Part shown: piece by piece, positions 9,017-18,811 of the stretch
Numbering within the stretch: position 1 is the stretch's first letter
Layout: every line of letters starts with the position of its first letter
Notes under the pieces: model-generated
Database searches by the model: none
Told to the model about the DNA's origin: nothing
Seen by the model: the letters and a program-made list of their open reading frames with translations, nothing else
Made by a program: the position numbers and the translations under genes
Source of the DNA: Bin55 sp009840545
Lineage (GTDB): Bacteria > Pseudomonadota > Gammaproteobacteria > Pseudomonadales > Azotimanducaceae
Assembly: GCA_965208815.1 (NCBI GenBank)
Contig: OZ242357.1
Span: forward strand, 1,240,001 to 1,304,000
DNA: 64,000 nucleotides
Reading direction: 5' to 3'

Positions 9017-9982
9017 TTGCGACAACAATCGACTCAGAAAAGAGATTCTCGAAGCCTTAGCATTCCTTTCGAGGGTCCGTCTTTGGGGAATGGGACAGAG
9101 CTGTCTACCGAAGAGATTGAGTTCTTCAAACAAAATGGTTTCCTCATCAAGAAGAACTTGCTCCCAGCAGACGCAGCTGCCGCAGCGTTAGACAAAGCGT
9201 GGGAGTATCTGTTAGGCAATGTTCCATCGACCGAACAAGCCAAGATCAAACGATCAGATCCCAAGAGCTGGTTCGATCCGCAGTGGGGCGACATGTCCTC
9301 TGCCCCTACATCAGGATTCTATGAAGGAAGGCAACCGAATATCTACCATGGCACCACAGTTAAGCTGCACGACTGTGGCAATGCGGACTACCTTTTGGAT
9401 TTCTTGCCGAATAACACAGAAGTTCGGACGATCGCTCACCGATTTCTCGGTGACAGACTGAAACCAACCCAAAGAACAAGGGGTATATACGCCATCTTTC
9501 CCACCAAACGGAACGACGAACCAATTACCGGAAAGATGCTGGGCCCACATGCAGATCGAGTGTGTCAACAACTCAACGTGTGTGCATATCTGGATGAAGT
9601 ACCACCTCGCAATGGGGGATTCACGTTGTATCCCGGAGGTCACCGAATCATGCATTACGCCCATCACTGCGAAGCAAATTGGTCGCCTAAATCTGACTAC
9701 GTTGAATACTTGAAGAGAGTAGTGCGGGAGGTCACGCCGTTTGAACTAGTCGGTAGTGCCGGAGATGTTATTTTCTGGCATGGACGCATGATCCATTCTG
9801 CAGGCATCCACACCGGACCGAACATTCGGTGGGCTGTATTCGCAGATTTCTGTCAAGACCGACCATTTCTAAACGATGATGAACATCGCGAAGTGGGGCA
9901 ATACGAGTGGTTCAAAGACACTCGATTATTTCGTAATGATCGCAGCCCGTCGGATGATATGTGGAATTCTTGGAACATCTAA
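9017..9982 (+). CDS. Phytanoyl-CoA dioxygenase (PhyH) family protein
   Basis: A 321-residue non-haem Fe(II)/2-oxoglutarate oxygenase. A TTG start at 9017 follows GGTGAGG; no ATG occurs in the first 90 codons. The iron facial triad is visible as H178-x-D180 (LGPHADRV) and a distal histidine in GDVIFWHGRMIHSAG (H255 or H260), with R271 as the likely 2-oxoglutarate anchor. PhyH enzymes hydroxylate lipids, small metabolites or natural products; the substrate here is not deducible. It is one of three PhyH-type proteins in the window and converges on the ETF-QO gene. Confidence 0.8.
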   Translation: MRQQSTQKRDSRSLSIPFEGPSLGNGTELSTEEIEFFKQNGFLIKKNLLPADAAAAALDKAWEYLLGNVPSTEQAKIKRSDPKSWFDPQWGDMSSAPTSGFYEGRQPNIYHGTTVKLHDCGNADYLLDFLPNNTEVRTIAHRFLGDRLKPTQRTRGIYAIFPTKRNDEPITGKMLGPHADRVCQQLNVCAYLDEVPPRNGGFTLYPGGHRIMHYAHHCEANWSPKSDYVEYLKRVVREVTPFELVGSAGDVIFWHGRMIHSAGIHTGPNIRWAVFADFCQDRPFLNDDEHREVGQYEWFKDTRLFRNDRSPSDDMWNSWNI

Positions 9983-10009
9983 CGATCCAAACACAGACAG
10001 AATTTGGAG

Positions 10010-11665
10010 CTACATATTTGGGTAGTTAGGCCCTCCACTTCCTTCTGGTGGCACCCAAGTGATATTTTGTGCGGGATCCTTGATGTCGCACGTCTTGCAG
10101 TGTACACAGTTTTGTGCGTTTATTCGAAACCTGTGTTCGCCGTTTTCTTCAACTACTTCATAGACTCCAGCTGGACAGTACAGTTGTGCGGGCTCCCTGT
10201 AGAGTCGGAAATTTCTAGCGATAGGAATGGTCTCGTCTTCTAGAACGAGGTGGCAAGGCTGGTCTTCCTCGTGGTTGGTATTAGACAAGAACACGCTGGA
10301 TAGCTTATCGAAGGAGTACACCCCATCAGGTCGAGGATATTGAATCTGTTTGCTTTGACTGGCTCGGCGTATTTTTTTGTGGTCGGGGACGATGTCTCGC
10401 AGCGTGAATCTCTCTTGCCCGCGAAACAGAGACTGCTCAAGCAAGCTCCAGGCAGAACCTAGGACCATTCCAAACTTGTGCCATGCAGGACCGGCGTTTC
10501 GCGAGTCGAACAACTCCTCGTAAAGCCATGATTCCTCGAAATACTTTTCGACTTCAGGGACGGTGTGAGTCAATCCGGAAGACAGAGCTTCGAACACTGC
10601 TTCTGCGCCCAACATACCCGACTTGATAGCCGTATGTGATCCCTTGACTTTCAGAGTATTTAGGAATCCGGCATCATCTCCAATGAGAGCTGCACCAGGC
10701 ACTCCCAATTTCGGCAAAGAGTTATAGCCTCCTTTGACGATTGCGCGGGCACCATAGGATATTCGACGCCCATCGATCAGTTGCTTCTTGATTAGTGGGT
10801 GAGTCTTCCAACGCTGAAATTCGTCGAACGGACTGAGATACGGATTGGAGTAGGCTAGATCGACAATCAATCCGAGCGATAGTTGATTGTCTTCCATGTG
10901 ATATAGAAATCCGCCGCCGGTGGTTCCTCCAAACAGACCGAGTGGCCAACCGAGAGTGTGCACTACCTTGCCCAATTCGTGATTGGATTGTGGTACCTCC
11001 CAAAGCTCCTTTAGTCCAATGGCATAGTGTTGCGGAGACGCTTCGCGTGCTAAGTCAAACTTTGAGATCAGTTGTTTTCCCAAGTTTCCGCGACAACCTT
11101 CAGCCAGCAATGTATAGCTAGCTCTTAGTTCATATCCGGGTTGAAAGGTGGACTTCTGATTTCCTTCCCGATCAATCCCCATATCGCCAGTTGCTACGCC
11201 ACACACTGCACCGTCTTGTTTATAGAGGATTTCTGTCGCTGCAAAGCCGGGGAAAAGCATCACTCCCATACTTTCTGCCTGTTCGCCCATCCAACGGCAC
11301 ATATTGCCAAGTGAAATTGCGAAGTTACCCTTATTGTGGAGCGGTTCTGGAATGAGAGCTTGGGGGATCGATATAGACTGGCGATCGTTGATCAGACAGT
11401 AGGCATCGTCGGAGCCAACAGGCGTTGCAGGTGCACCAAGCTTTCGCCAGTCTGGCAAGAGTTCGTCCATTGCAAGTGGATACATAATTGCGCCGGATAG
11501 GATGTGTGCCCCAATTTCACTGCCTTTTTCGACAAGACAGACCGACGTTTCTCTGCCCGACTCCTCAGAAAGTTGCATCAATCGGATTGCAGCCGCCAAT
11601 CCAGAAGGTCCGCCACCGACGATAACCACATCGAAATCCATCGATTCGCGGGTGTTTTCAGACAT
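10010..11665 (-). CDS. Electron transfer flavoprotein-ubiquinone oxidoreductase
   Basis: A 551-residue inner-membrane-associated enzyme that passes electrons from reduced ETF to the quinone pool, linking acyl-CoA and other dehydrogenases to respiration. The FAD-binding motif GGGPSGLAAA is at 17-26. The C-terminal 4Fe-4S region has CPAGVYE, then INAQNCVHCKTCDIKDP, as in ETF-QO/FixC-type enzymes. The length matches the family. It is transcribed away from etfB-etfA across a 147-base intergenic region that probably holds both promoters. The gene set supports an aerobic life using fatty acid or amino acid oxidation. Confidence 0.93.
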   Translation of the reverse strand: MSENTRESMDFDVVIVGGGPSGLAAAIRLMQLSEESGRETSVCLVEKGSEIGAHILSGAIMYPLAMDELLPDWRKLGAPATPVGSDDAYCLINDRQSISIPQALIPEPLHNKGNFAISLGNMCRWMGEQAESMGVMLFPGFAATEILYKQDGAVCGVATGDMGIDREGNQKSTFQPGYELRASYTLLAEGCRGNLGKQLISKFDLAREASPQHYAIGLKELWEVPQSNHELGKVVHTLGWPLGLFGGTTGGGFLYHMEDNQLSLGLIVDLAYSNPYLSPFDEFQRWKTHPLIKKQLIDGRRISYGARAIVKGGYNSLPKLGVPGAALIGDDAGFLNTLKVKGSHTAIKSGMLGAEAVFEALSSGLTHTVPEVEKYFEESWLYEELFDSRNAGPAWHKFGMVLGSAWSLLEQSLFRGQERFTLRDIVPDHKKIRRASQSKQIQYPRPDGVYSFDKLSSVFLSNTNHEEDQPCHLVLEDETIPIARNFRLYREPAQLYCPAGVYEVVEENGEHRFRINAQNCVHCKTCDIKDPAQNITWVPPEGSGGPNYPNM

Positions 11666-11812
11666 GGCGAGTCCAATTGCAATAGGTCGCTCAAATTATA
11701 GAGGTCGGTTTGTGCGAAAATATGCGCCCCATCGTAGGGGAAGATCTCGTCTTTGCATGAGTTTCGTTGTCCCCGACTTGGGTACTTCCTTGAGTAACCG
11801 CATTAGAGTGCC

Positions 11813-12565
11813 ATGAAAGTTTTGTGTGCCATAAAACGCGTTGTTGATGCAAATGTGAACGTCGTCGTCAAGAACGACGGCACAGGTGTTGACCTCACCA
11901 ACGTAAAAATGGCTGTAAATCCCTTTTGCGAAATCGGAATAGAGCAGGGTCTACGTCTAAAAGAGGCAGGAATTGCTTCAGAAGTTGTCGCTGTGACGGT
12001 GGGATCAGAGAAAGTCCAAGAACAGATTCGAGTATGTATGGCACTGGGTGCAGACAGAGGAATAATTGTGGATGCAGAAGACGATCTGGAACCACTTTCA
12101 ATTGCCAAGCTACTCAAGGGTGTATATGAACGTGAAGGTCCGCAAATTGTCATCTTTGGTAAGCAAAGCATAGATGGCGATAACGGACAGACAGGTCAAA
12201 TGTTTGCAGCGCTAACAGGTCTGCCACAAGGAACTTTCGCGTCCGACCTGTCAATCAATGGAGAATCAGCTGAAGTTACTCGAGAGGTAGACGGAGGACT
12301 TCAAACGGTGAAGATCTCCGTTCCGATGGTGCTGACCACCGACTTGAGACTCAACACACCTCGATTTGCAACTTTGCCGAACATCATGAAATCGCGTCGA
12401 AAGCCGATTGAGACGTTGACCCCAGATTCTCTCGGGATATCTGTGGAACGACATACCGAGGTTCTAGACGTAGGGAGACCTCCCGAACGGAAAGCAGGTG
12501 TGAAAGTTGATTCAGTCGATGAACTGGTTGACAAACTTCGAAACGAAGCAAAGGTGATTTCATGA
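11813..12565 (+). CDS. etfB: Electron transfer flavoprotein beta subunit
   Basis: A 250-residue beta subunit of the ETF heterodimer. It begins MKVLCAIKRVVD, has the AMP-binding-side segment VNPFCEIGIEQGLRLKEAG, and the recognition-loop region DLRLNTPRFATLPNIMKSR. The length is typical (about 249). Its stop overlaps the etfA start by four bases, so both subunits are translated together. Partners are acyl-CoA and related dehydrogenases and the ETF-QO encoded divergently. Confidence 0.95.
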   Translation: MKVLCAIKRVVDANVNVVVKNDGTGVDLTNVKMAVNPFCEIGIEQGLRLKEAGIASEVVAVTVGSEKVQEQIRVCMALGADRGIIVDAEDDLEPLSIAKLLKGVYEREGPQIVIFGKQSIDGDNGQTGQMFAALTGLPQGTFASDLSINGESAEVTREVDGGLQTVKISVPMVLTTDLRLNTPRFATLPNIMKSRRKPIETLTPDSLGISVERHTEVLDVGRPPERKAGVKVDSVDELVDKLRNEAKVIS

Positions 12566-13497
12566 GCACGCTAGTTGTTGCAGACCACGACAATGAGGTT
12601 CTCAAGCCAGTAACTCTGTCTACCCTTGCCGCGGCTTCGGAAATTGGTGGCGACATCGACGTCTTGGTTGCCGGGAGCGAATGTCGGTCAGTCGCTGAAG
12701 AAGCGACATCCATTGGACCCGTGACTCGAGTCCTGCTCGCCGATTGCGAAGCGTATGAACATTCGCTAGCTGAGAACGTAGCACCGTTGGTCGTCGAATT
12801 ATCGGAAGCCTACACGCATGTCTTGACCGCCCACACGACGACAGGAAAGAACTTCTTACCTCGGGTGGCAGCAATGTTGGACGTGCAGATGATTTCCGAC
12901 ATTATCGGAGTGGAGTCAGACGACACGTTCAAGCGTCCCATCTACGCCGGCAACGCCATTGCCACGGTCAAGTCCAACGACCCGAAGAAAGTGATATCCG
13001 TGCGCGGAACGGGATTCGATCCGGTTGTAGCCACCGGAGGTTCGGCAGAGATCGAAGCTGTTTCCAATATTCACAACGCTGAAATGTCCGAACATGTTAG
13101 AGACGAACTAGCGAAATCTGAACGACCCGAGCTCACAGCAGCGGGTATCGTGGTGTCAGGCGGCCGAGGGATGGGTAGCGGATACAACTTTGCAATATTG
13201 GACGAGTTAGCCGATCTGCTTGGTGCGGCCGTGGGAGCTTCACGGGCTGCAGTTGATGCGGGCTTCGTACCAAACGATATGCAGGTCGGTCAGACAGGCA
13301 AAATTGTCGCTCCCGAACTGTACATTGCCATCGGTATTTCGGGTGCCATCCAGCACTTGGCGGGAATGAAAGACTCAAAAGTCATTGTTGCAATCAACAA
13401 GGACGGCGATGCGCCGATCTTTCAGGTGGCGGACTACGGACTAGTGGCGGACCTTTTTCAGGCTGTGCCAGAACTCACCGGTGCTCTGAAAGCTTGA
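12562..13497 (+). CDS. etfA: Electron transfer flavoprotein alpha subunit
   Basis: A 311-residue alpha subunit carrying most of the FAD-binding site. The C-terminal domain shows GGRGMGSGYNF, GAAVGASRAAVDAG, VGQTGKIVAPELY and IGISGAIQHLAGM, all canonical FAD contacts in EtfA. The usual SRG triplet is GRG here, a small change. The N-terminal part resembles the EtfB fold. It is translationally coupled to etfB by an ATGA overlap. No further gene follows on this strand for 1.5 kb, so the operon is probably two genes. Confidence 0.95.
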   Translation: MSTLVVADHDNEVLKPVTLSTLAAASEIGGDIDVLVAGSECRSVAEEATSIGPVTRVLLADCEAYEHSLAENVAPLVVELSEAYTHVLTAHTTTGKNFLPRVAAMLDVQMISDIIGVESDDTFKRPIYAGNAIATVKSNDPKKVISVRGTGFDPVVATGGSAEIEAVSNIHNAEMSEHVRDELAKSERPELTAAGIVVSGGRGMGSGYNFAILDELADLLGAAVGASRAAVDAGFVPNDMQVGQTGKIVAPELYIAIGISGAIQHLAGMKDSKVIVAINKDGDAPIFQVADYGLVADLFQAVPELTGALKA

Positions 13498-13612
13498 GGC
13501 TCCTGTCTCCCAGTCTCTCAACTATTGGCATTCGTACCTGAAAGCGAAGTCACCTATCAAGCGATTAACAAGTACTCCATACCCGAGACTGTGTAGTTTC
13601 AGAACCAAAGTC

Positions 13613-14635
13613 TCAAGGATCACGCGTACGCATTCGCGTATTCCATGTCACAGGGCTAGAGTGTTCTTCTATCCGGTCTGATACGTCCAGGACCAAAGCA
13701 AACAACGCCATCCGAATCAATATTCCATTGTCGGTCTGACGAAAGATTGCCAAGTTGGGATTGTTGTCCAAATCTTCGCTAAGCTCCTGAGCAGCAGCTC
13801 GTGAATCGCGGGGCAAGGGATGCATGATTACCGTGTTAGGTTCACAATGCTGAGTGTAAATGGCTTCGTTTACCCGGAACAGACCTCGATAGCGATCAGC
13901 TTCCTCTTGCGATGAAAACCTTTCCTCTTGGGTTCTTGTTACATAGAGAATGTCTACTGCACTGATTCCCTCTTCGAGCCGTTCGAATGTCGAAACGATG
14001 TGTCCTTGATTTTGTAGCAGTTCCACGATTTCTGGAGGAGTTTGCAAACCAGGAGGAGATACAAGATTGACACTAACGGAGTCGAATACGGCCAATAGTT
14101 TCAGCAGCGAATGAACAGCTCGCCCGTACTTGAGATCCCCCACAACGGCAATACGAAGCTCATCAATTGTTTTGTCTCGCGAGGCGAGTTCCTTAGCTAT
14201 CGTGTACAGATCAAGCAATGCTTGACTGGGATGTTCGTTTTCTCCATCACCGCCGTTAATGACAGGAGATCTGGATGCGCTTGCAAATTCGGCGACTGAG
14301 CCCGCCACGGAATGGCGCATCGCTATCACATCGCTATAACCGGACATCACCTTAGCAAAATCACGTAGCGACTCACCTTTGGCTATCGCCGATTGGCTGA
14401 CTCCCGTAGTTTCACGCACATCTCCTCCCAATAAATTGAATGCACTCCCAAACGACACCCGAGTTCGCGTGCTCGCCTCGAAGAACATATTGGAAAGAAT
14501 TGCACCTTGAAGAACCCGTGTAATCTTCTGTCTGTTAGCGTACGGTTCCATTTTGTCGGCAATTTGGAACACTCGATCAACATCTGCACGGTCAAACTGG
14601 CTTACCGAAAGAATGTGCTCTCCAACAAAATTCAT
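13613..14635 (-). CDS. pyrB: Aspartate carbamoyltransferase catalytic subunit
   Basis: A 340-residue enzyme that condenses carbamoyl phosphate with aspartate in pyrimidine synthesis. Carbamoyl-phosphate site motifs are visible: ASTRTRVSF, SAIAKGESL, VIAMRHS and HPSQALLDLYTI. The aspartate domain has HPLPR. It is about 30 residues longer than the common 306-311 form, mainly from insertions (such as SSQEEADRYRGLF) and a C-terminal tail. No pyrI regulatory subunit or pyrC-like gene adjoins it. It is convergent with etfA and divergent from the gsp operon, and so probably monocistronic. Confidence 0.92.
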   Translation of the reverse strand: MNFVGEHILSVSQFDRADVDRVFQIADKMEPYANRQKITRVLQGAILSNMFFEASTRTRVSFGSAFNLLGGDVRETTGVSQSAIAKGESLRDFAKVMSGYSDVIAMRHSVAGSVAEFASASRSPVINGGDGENEHPSQALLDLYTIAKELASRDKTIDELRIAVVGDLKYGRAVHSLLKLLAVFDSVSVNLVSPPGLQTPPEIVELLQNQGHIVSTFERLEEGISAVDILYVTRTQEERFSSQEEADRYRGLFRVNEAIYTQHCEPNTVIMHPLPRDSRAAAQELSEDLDNNPNLAIFRQTDNGILIRMALFALVLDVSDRIEEHSSPVTWNTRMRTRDP

Positions 14636-15025
14636 GCTAGGTTCCTTGGTTTAATGCGGCCACATTAGACATGCAACATTGAGCGAAAGTGTAAGGTAGA
14701 GGTCGCAACTTGTACTTGTCTGTGAGAAGTCCGTCTATCGTATTTTCGCATTGTGCAGTGGGGCATTTCCCGAATCAGAATCCTAGCCTTGTCCTATTCA
14801 GTGTGAATCGAAAGTAAGAGCTCGTAACGATTCTGACTCTCTGGATCATCTATACCCCAAATAAATTCTTCAAGAACCATCTATACTAACGACTAGAGTG
14901 GACGAAATCTGTAGGCGCAGACGAGCTTTAGAGTGCTTTGGATGCATCGTCTCAACTGGAACGAAGCCAAGCAGTTCTAGTCGAAAACACTAGGAATCTA
15001 ATTCATTGAAGCATAAGGGAAACGG
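14636..15025. other. Divergent intergenic region pyrB / gspE
   Basis: 390 bases between divergent genes, with no recognisable ORF. It must contain the promoters of pyrB and of the gsp operon, but no convincing -35/-10 pair, attenuator or terminator could be assigned by eye. Confidence 0.5.
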
Positions 15026-16543
15026 GTGAGCGAAACAACCACAACTACATCGGAAAACGTCTCCAATGGAAATGGCAGACGTCTGCTTCCGTTCACCTTC
15101 GCAATTCGAAACGGAGTCCTAATAACTGGCGAGGAAGTGGGAGCGGGTGAGCAAATGCCTGTCTACTGTATGACCATGCCAGAACTTAGAACTGTAGCGG
15201 AAGTTCGTAGGTATACAGGCTGCCCGTCCAAGTTCATCAAAGTAAAAGAACACGATTTCAACGAGTTATTGCAAAAAGCATATGAACGAGACTCGACTGA
15301 AACTCGCCAAATGGTTCAGGATATTGACGACTCGATCAATCTTGCCAGCCTTGCAGAAAACATTCCCAAGACCGAGGATCTCCTTGAACAAGAAGGCGAT
15401 GCGCCGGTCATACGGTTGATCAACGCACTTTTGACTGAAGCAATCAGAGAACTCGCATCAGACATCCACATTGAGACTTTTCCAGAGTCCGTAGTCGTGC
15501 GATTTCGGATAGATGGAGTATTGAGGGAGATCGTGCGGTTGCAGCCGTCGTTGTCTCCTCTATTGGTTTCACGCATCAAGGTGATGGCACGACTGGATAT
15601 TGCAGAGAAACGTGTTCCACAAGATGGACGTACATCGTTGCGCATAGCCGGGCGAGAGCTGGATGTTCGTGTATCTGTAATGCCGACTGCCAGTGGCGAG
15701 CGCGTTGTACTTCGGTTGCTGGACAAAGAAGCAAGTCGACTGCAACTGACCGCGCTCGGAATGAATGACACAGATATCAATCGAATTCGCGACGTGATTG
15801 CTTCTCCACATGGCATATTTCTCGTGACAGGGCCAACGGGAGAGGGCAAGACAACGACACTGTACGCCTCTCTGTCTGAGATCAATACAGAGTCCGTAAA
15901 CATTCTGACAGTCGAGGACCCGATCGAATACAACCTGCAAGGCATTGGACAAACCCAAGTGAACACTAGGACTGGCATGACGTTCGCGCGAGGATTGCGC
16001 GCAATGTTGCGACAGGATCCGAACATTGTGATGGTTGGTGAGATCAGGGACTTGGAAACCGCACAAATCGCGATTCAGGCGAGCCTCACAGGCCATTTGG
16101 TCTTGTCCACGCTTCACACAAATACTGCCGTGGGTACAGTTGTACGACTAGTCGATATGGGAGTTGCGCCTTATTTGCTTGCTACAAGTTTGATTGGAGT
16201 GCTGTCTCAACGTTTGGTACGTGTACTGTGCAAGAGCTGTCGATATGAACGAGAGCCTCAGAAATATGAGCTTGACTTCATGCAAAACGGTAGTTCTTCG
16301 TTCTATTCCGCCAGTGGCTGCGAAATCTGTGGAAACACTGGATATCGCGGACGAACCGGTATCTATGAGGTCCTTTTGCTTGACGACGAAATTAAGCAAA
16401 GCGTGCATGATCGCGTCTCCGAGCAAGAACTTGCACAGCTGGCCCACAAACGATTCCCGACAATTCAGGAGGACGGCAAGGCAAAGGTACAAGCCGGAAT
16501 TACAACAGTCGAAGAAGTAATGAGAGTTACTTTGAGCGAGTAG
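15026..16543 (+). CDS. gspE: Type II secretion ATPase GspE
   Basis: A 505-residue cytoplasmic hexameric ATPase that powers pseudopilus assembly. The GTG start at 15026 has AAGGGA a few bases upstream. Walker A is GPTGEGKTTTLYAS around residue 270 (E replaces the common S), Walker B IVMVGEIRD, with the aspartate box and TLHTNTA histidine box present. The zinc-binding tetracysteine motif near residues 400-440 reads CKSCRYE and CEICGNTGYRGRTGIYE. It is the first gene of the gspE-M operon, two bases from gspF. The pilus ATPase PilB is the main alternative, ruled out by the neighbours. Confidence 0.95.
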   Translation: MSETTTTTSENVSNGNGRRLLPFTFAIRNGVLITGEEVGAGEQMPVYCMTMPELRTVAEVRRYTGCPSKFIKVKEHDFNELLQKAYERDSTETRQMVQDIDDSINLASLAENIPKTEDLLEQEGDAPVIRLINALLTEAIRELASDIHIETFPESVVVRFRIDGVLREIVRLQPSLSPLLVSRIKVMARLDIAEKRVPQDGRTSLRIAGRELDVRVSVMPTASGERVVLRLLDKEASRLQLTALGMNDTDINRIRDVIASPHGIFLVTGPTGEGKTTTLYASLSEINTESVNILTVEDPIEYNLQGIGQTQVNTRTGMTFARGLRAMLRQDPNIVMVGEIRDLETAQIAIQASLTGHLVLSTLHTNTAVGTVVRLVDMGVAPYLLATSLIGVLSQRLVRVLCKSCRYEREPQKYELDFMQNGSSSFYSASGCEICGNTGYRGRTGIYEVLLLDDEIKQSVHDRVSEQELAQLAHKRFPTIQEDGKAKVQAGITTVEEVMRVTLSE

Positions 16544-16545
16544 AA

Positions 16546-17769
16546 ATGCCTGCGTTTGAATATGTCGCTCTGGACGACAAGGGGCGTACCAAGAAAGGTG
16601 TTCTTGAAGGAGACAGCCTAAGACACGTCCGCCAATTGCTACGAGATTCAGGACTTTCCCCGATGGATGTAGCAATGACCACATCCACGGAACCGAAGGC
16701 AGGCAAACCATCCACCTTCAATAGGTGGTTTGGAAAGCTTCGTCCGATGGACATGGTTATCTTTACCCGGCAATTAGCCACACTCGTAAACGCTGGACTG
16801 CCGATCGAACAGGCATTATCGGCGGTTTCACAGCAAACCAATCGACGTAAAGCCCGTTCCATCTTCATGTCGGTGAGGAGCCGCGTAATGGAAGGCCATA
16901 CTCTGACCTCCAGTATGGCGGAACACTCATCAACATTCGACGAGCTTTATCGATCTTCCGTTGCAGCGGGCGAGCAGTCTGGAAAACTGGATGTAGTCTT
17001 GGAGAATCTCGCGAACTTCCTGGAACGGAGCTACGAATCTCGAAGAAACGTTGAATCGTCCCTTTACTACCCAATTCTTCTGTTCATCTGTGCAATATTG
17101 ATCGTTGGTGGACTCATGACGAATGTCGTGCCCACCATCGTCGACGTATTCGACAAATCGGGAGAGGAACTACCGATGGTCACATCGCTATTGATCTCGG
17201 TGAGCGACTTCCTGAGGACATGGACGTGGCTGCTTCTTATGTCGCTCGTAGTATTTGTCATAGTTGTTCGATATGCACTTTCCATTCCCGGTGTACGCAC
17301 TACCTGGCATCGAGCCAAGCTCGTCCTTCCAGTCATCGGTTGGTTTGCCAGAAGCATGAATGCTACGCGGTATGCCAATACATTAGCGATTCTCGGCTCA
17401 AGCGGCGTTCCATTGGTGGACGGAATGAAAATCTCTTCTGCAGTTGTGAGCAATTTATGGATCAAGAAGAAACTGGATGACGCCTTGACTCAGGTTAGCG
17501 AGGGTACAAGTCTCAATAGGGCTTTGGACTCGACCAAACAGTTTCCTCCCATTTTTGTGCACATGGTCGCAAGTGGCGAACAGAGTGGATCCTTGGACTC
17601 GATGTTGCACAAGTCAGCCGAGTACCAACAAAAAGATCTCGAACGAATTATCAGCACGATGGTTGAACTGTTTCGACCGATGATGCTGCTATTCATGGCT
17701 GGAATCGTCCTCCTAATCATGGTCGCGATTCTGTTACCCATCATCAATATGAACCAACTGGCATTGTGA
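16546..17769 (+). CDS. gspF: Type II secretion inner-membrane platform protein GspF
   Basis: A 407-residue polytopic platform protein of the secretion motor. Two similar T2SSF domains (residues about 70-190 and 270-395) each carry a conserved glycine/proline segment: VNAGLPIEQALSAVS and LGSSGVPLVDGMKI. Each domain ends with a predicted membrane helix (LFICAILIVGGLMTNVV, LLFMAGIVLLIMVAILLP), and a middle helix is also present. It opens MPAFEYVALDDKGR, typical of GspF. It lies two bases after gspE and one base before gspG. Confidence 0.95.
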   Translation: MPAFEYVALDDKGRTKKGVLEGDSLRHVRQLLRDSGLSPMDVAMTTSTEPKAGKPSTFNRWFGKLRPMDMVIFTRQLATLVNAGLPIEQALSAVSQQTNRRKARSIFMSVRSRVMEGHTLTSSMAEHSSTFDELYRSSVAAGEQSGKLDVVLENLANFLERSYESRRNVESSLYYPILLFICAILIVGGLMTNVVPTIVDVFDKSGEELPMVTSLLISVSDFLRTWTWLLLMSLVVFVIVVRYALSIPGVRTTWHRAKLVLPVIGWFARSMNATRYANTLAILGSSGVPLVDGMKISSAVVSNLWIKKKLDDALTQVSEGTSLNRALDSTKQFPPIFVHMVASGEQSGSLDSMLHKSAEYQQKDLERIISTMVELFRPMMLLFMAGIVLLIMVAILLPIINMNQLAL

Positions 17770-17770
17770 T

Positions 17771-18217
17771 ATGCGCATGAAAACAAGAAAAATTCCGGGC
17801 CGGCGTCGAACACGCGGTTTTACGCTTCTGGAGATCCTAATTGTCGTTCTGATTATTGGACTCATAGTTGCGTTGGTCGTACCCAACCTAGTCGGACAAC
17901 CGGATCAAGCCAAAATCAAGATGGCGCGTGCTCAAATGAGTAGTTTTGACACCGCGCTCCAAATGTACTACCTCAACAATTCGCACTACCCCTCAACAGA
18001 CCAAGGGCTCGACGCGTTGGTTGAGAGACCGAGTGGCTTTCCGGAACCTCAAAGTTGGGGTCCGCAACCCTACATGAAACGAATTCCGTTAGATCCATGG
18101 GGGAACGAGTACGTCTATACGAACGAAAATAATGAGTTTGTCATTTACTCCCTTGGGTCCGATGGAGAGGAAGGCGGAGACGGTGTTGCCGAGGACATTT
18201 CTTCGAACGACGTCTGA
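17771..18217 (+). CDS. gspG: Major pseudopilin GspG
   Basis: A 148-residue major pseudopilin. The prepilin peptidase site is RG|FTLLEILIVVLIIGL, with the invariant glutamate at +5 and a hydrophobic helix. The C-terminal calcium-binding region reads LGSDGEEGGDGVAEDI, as in GspG. The segment YPSTDQGLDALVERPSG is also diagnostic. It starts one base after the gspF stop. Cleavage requires a prepilin peptidase that is not encoded in this window. Confidence 0.96.
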   Translation: MRMKTRKIPGRRRTRGFTLLEILIVVLIIGLIVALVVPNLVGQPDQAKIKMARAQMSSFDTALQMYYLNNSHYPSTDQGLDALVERPSGFPEPQSWGPQPYMKRIPLDPWGNEYVYTNENNEFVIYSLGSDGEEGGDGVAEDISSNDV

Positions 18218-18286
18218 CACTAGCGTTTCAGCGTGCAAACTCTAGGATTACTAGGCACCTATCTGGTTGAATTCAGTAGGCGCAAG

Positions 18287-18811
18287 ATGTCTGCACCCCG
18301 TCGCCGAGAGCGTGGTTTCACATTATTGGAGCTGCTCGTTGTCCTATCCATAATTGGAATCTTGGCTACGATTGTTGTGGTCTCATTTGTCGGATCCGAC
18401 CATCACAGCATCGTACGAAATGAAGCGGATCGCATGATTCGAACATTGGAACTTGCAAGAAAAGAGTCGATGTTGCGCAACGAACTTTGGGGAGTTCTGC
18501 TTGAAGAAGATACTTATGAGTTCGTGTATTACGACTTTGATCAGAGTCAGTGGTTGCCGTTGGATCGGAAACCGTACGTTGAATCGCCGTTAGAGAAAAA
18601 CTTGGAATTAGTTTTTAACACACCTGAAGAGGTTGCAAATGAGACCTCTGGAGAAGAAGGCGAAGTACCCGAAATAGTGATTGAGCCCACGGGAGAAATC
18701 ACGCCGTTTCAAATTGACATTCGGCATATCGATAGTCTTGTCACGTCAAGTTTCGAAACGGATGGATTGTCAAAAGTAACCTACAAGATCGATGAATTGG
18801 CGCAACTCTAG
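18287..18811 (+). CDS. gspH: Minor pseudopilin GspH
   Basis: A 174-residue minor pseudopilin if translation starts at the ATG at 18287 (MSAPRRRERGFTLLE); an in-frame GTG at 18233 would add 18 residues. The prepilin cleavage motif RG|FTLLELLVVLSIIGIL is clear. It continues NEADRMIRTLELARKESMLRN, typical of GspH. The C-terminal half is less conserved and unusually acidic. Its end overlaps the gspI start by 20 bases. Confidence 0.9.
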   Translation: MSAPRRRERGFTLLELLVVLSIIGILATIVVVSFVGSDHHSIVRNEADRMIRTLELARKESMLRNELWGVLLEEDTYEFVYYDFDQSQWLPLDRKPYVESPLEKNLELVFNTPEEVANETSGEEGEVPEIVIEPTGEITPFQIDIRHIDSLVTSSFETDGLSKVTYKIDELAQL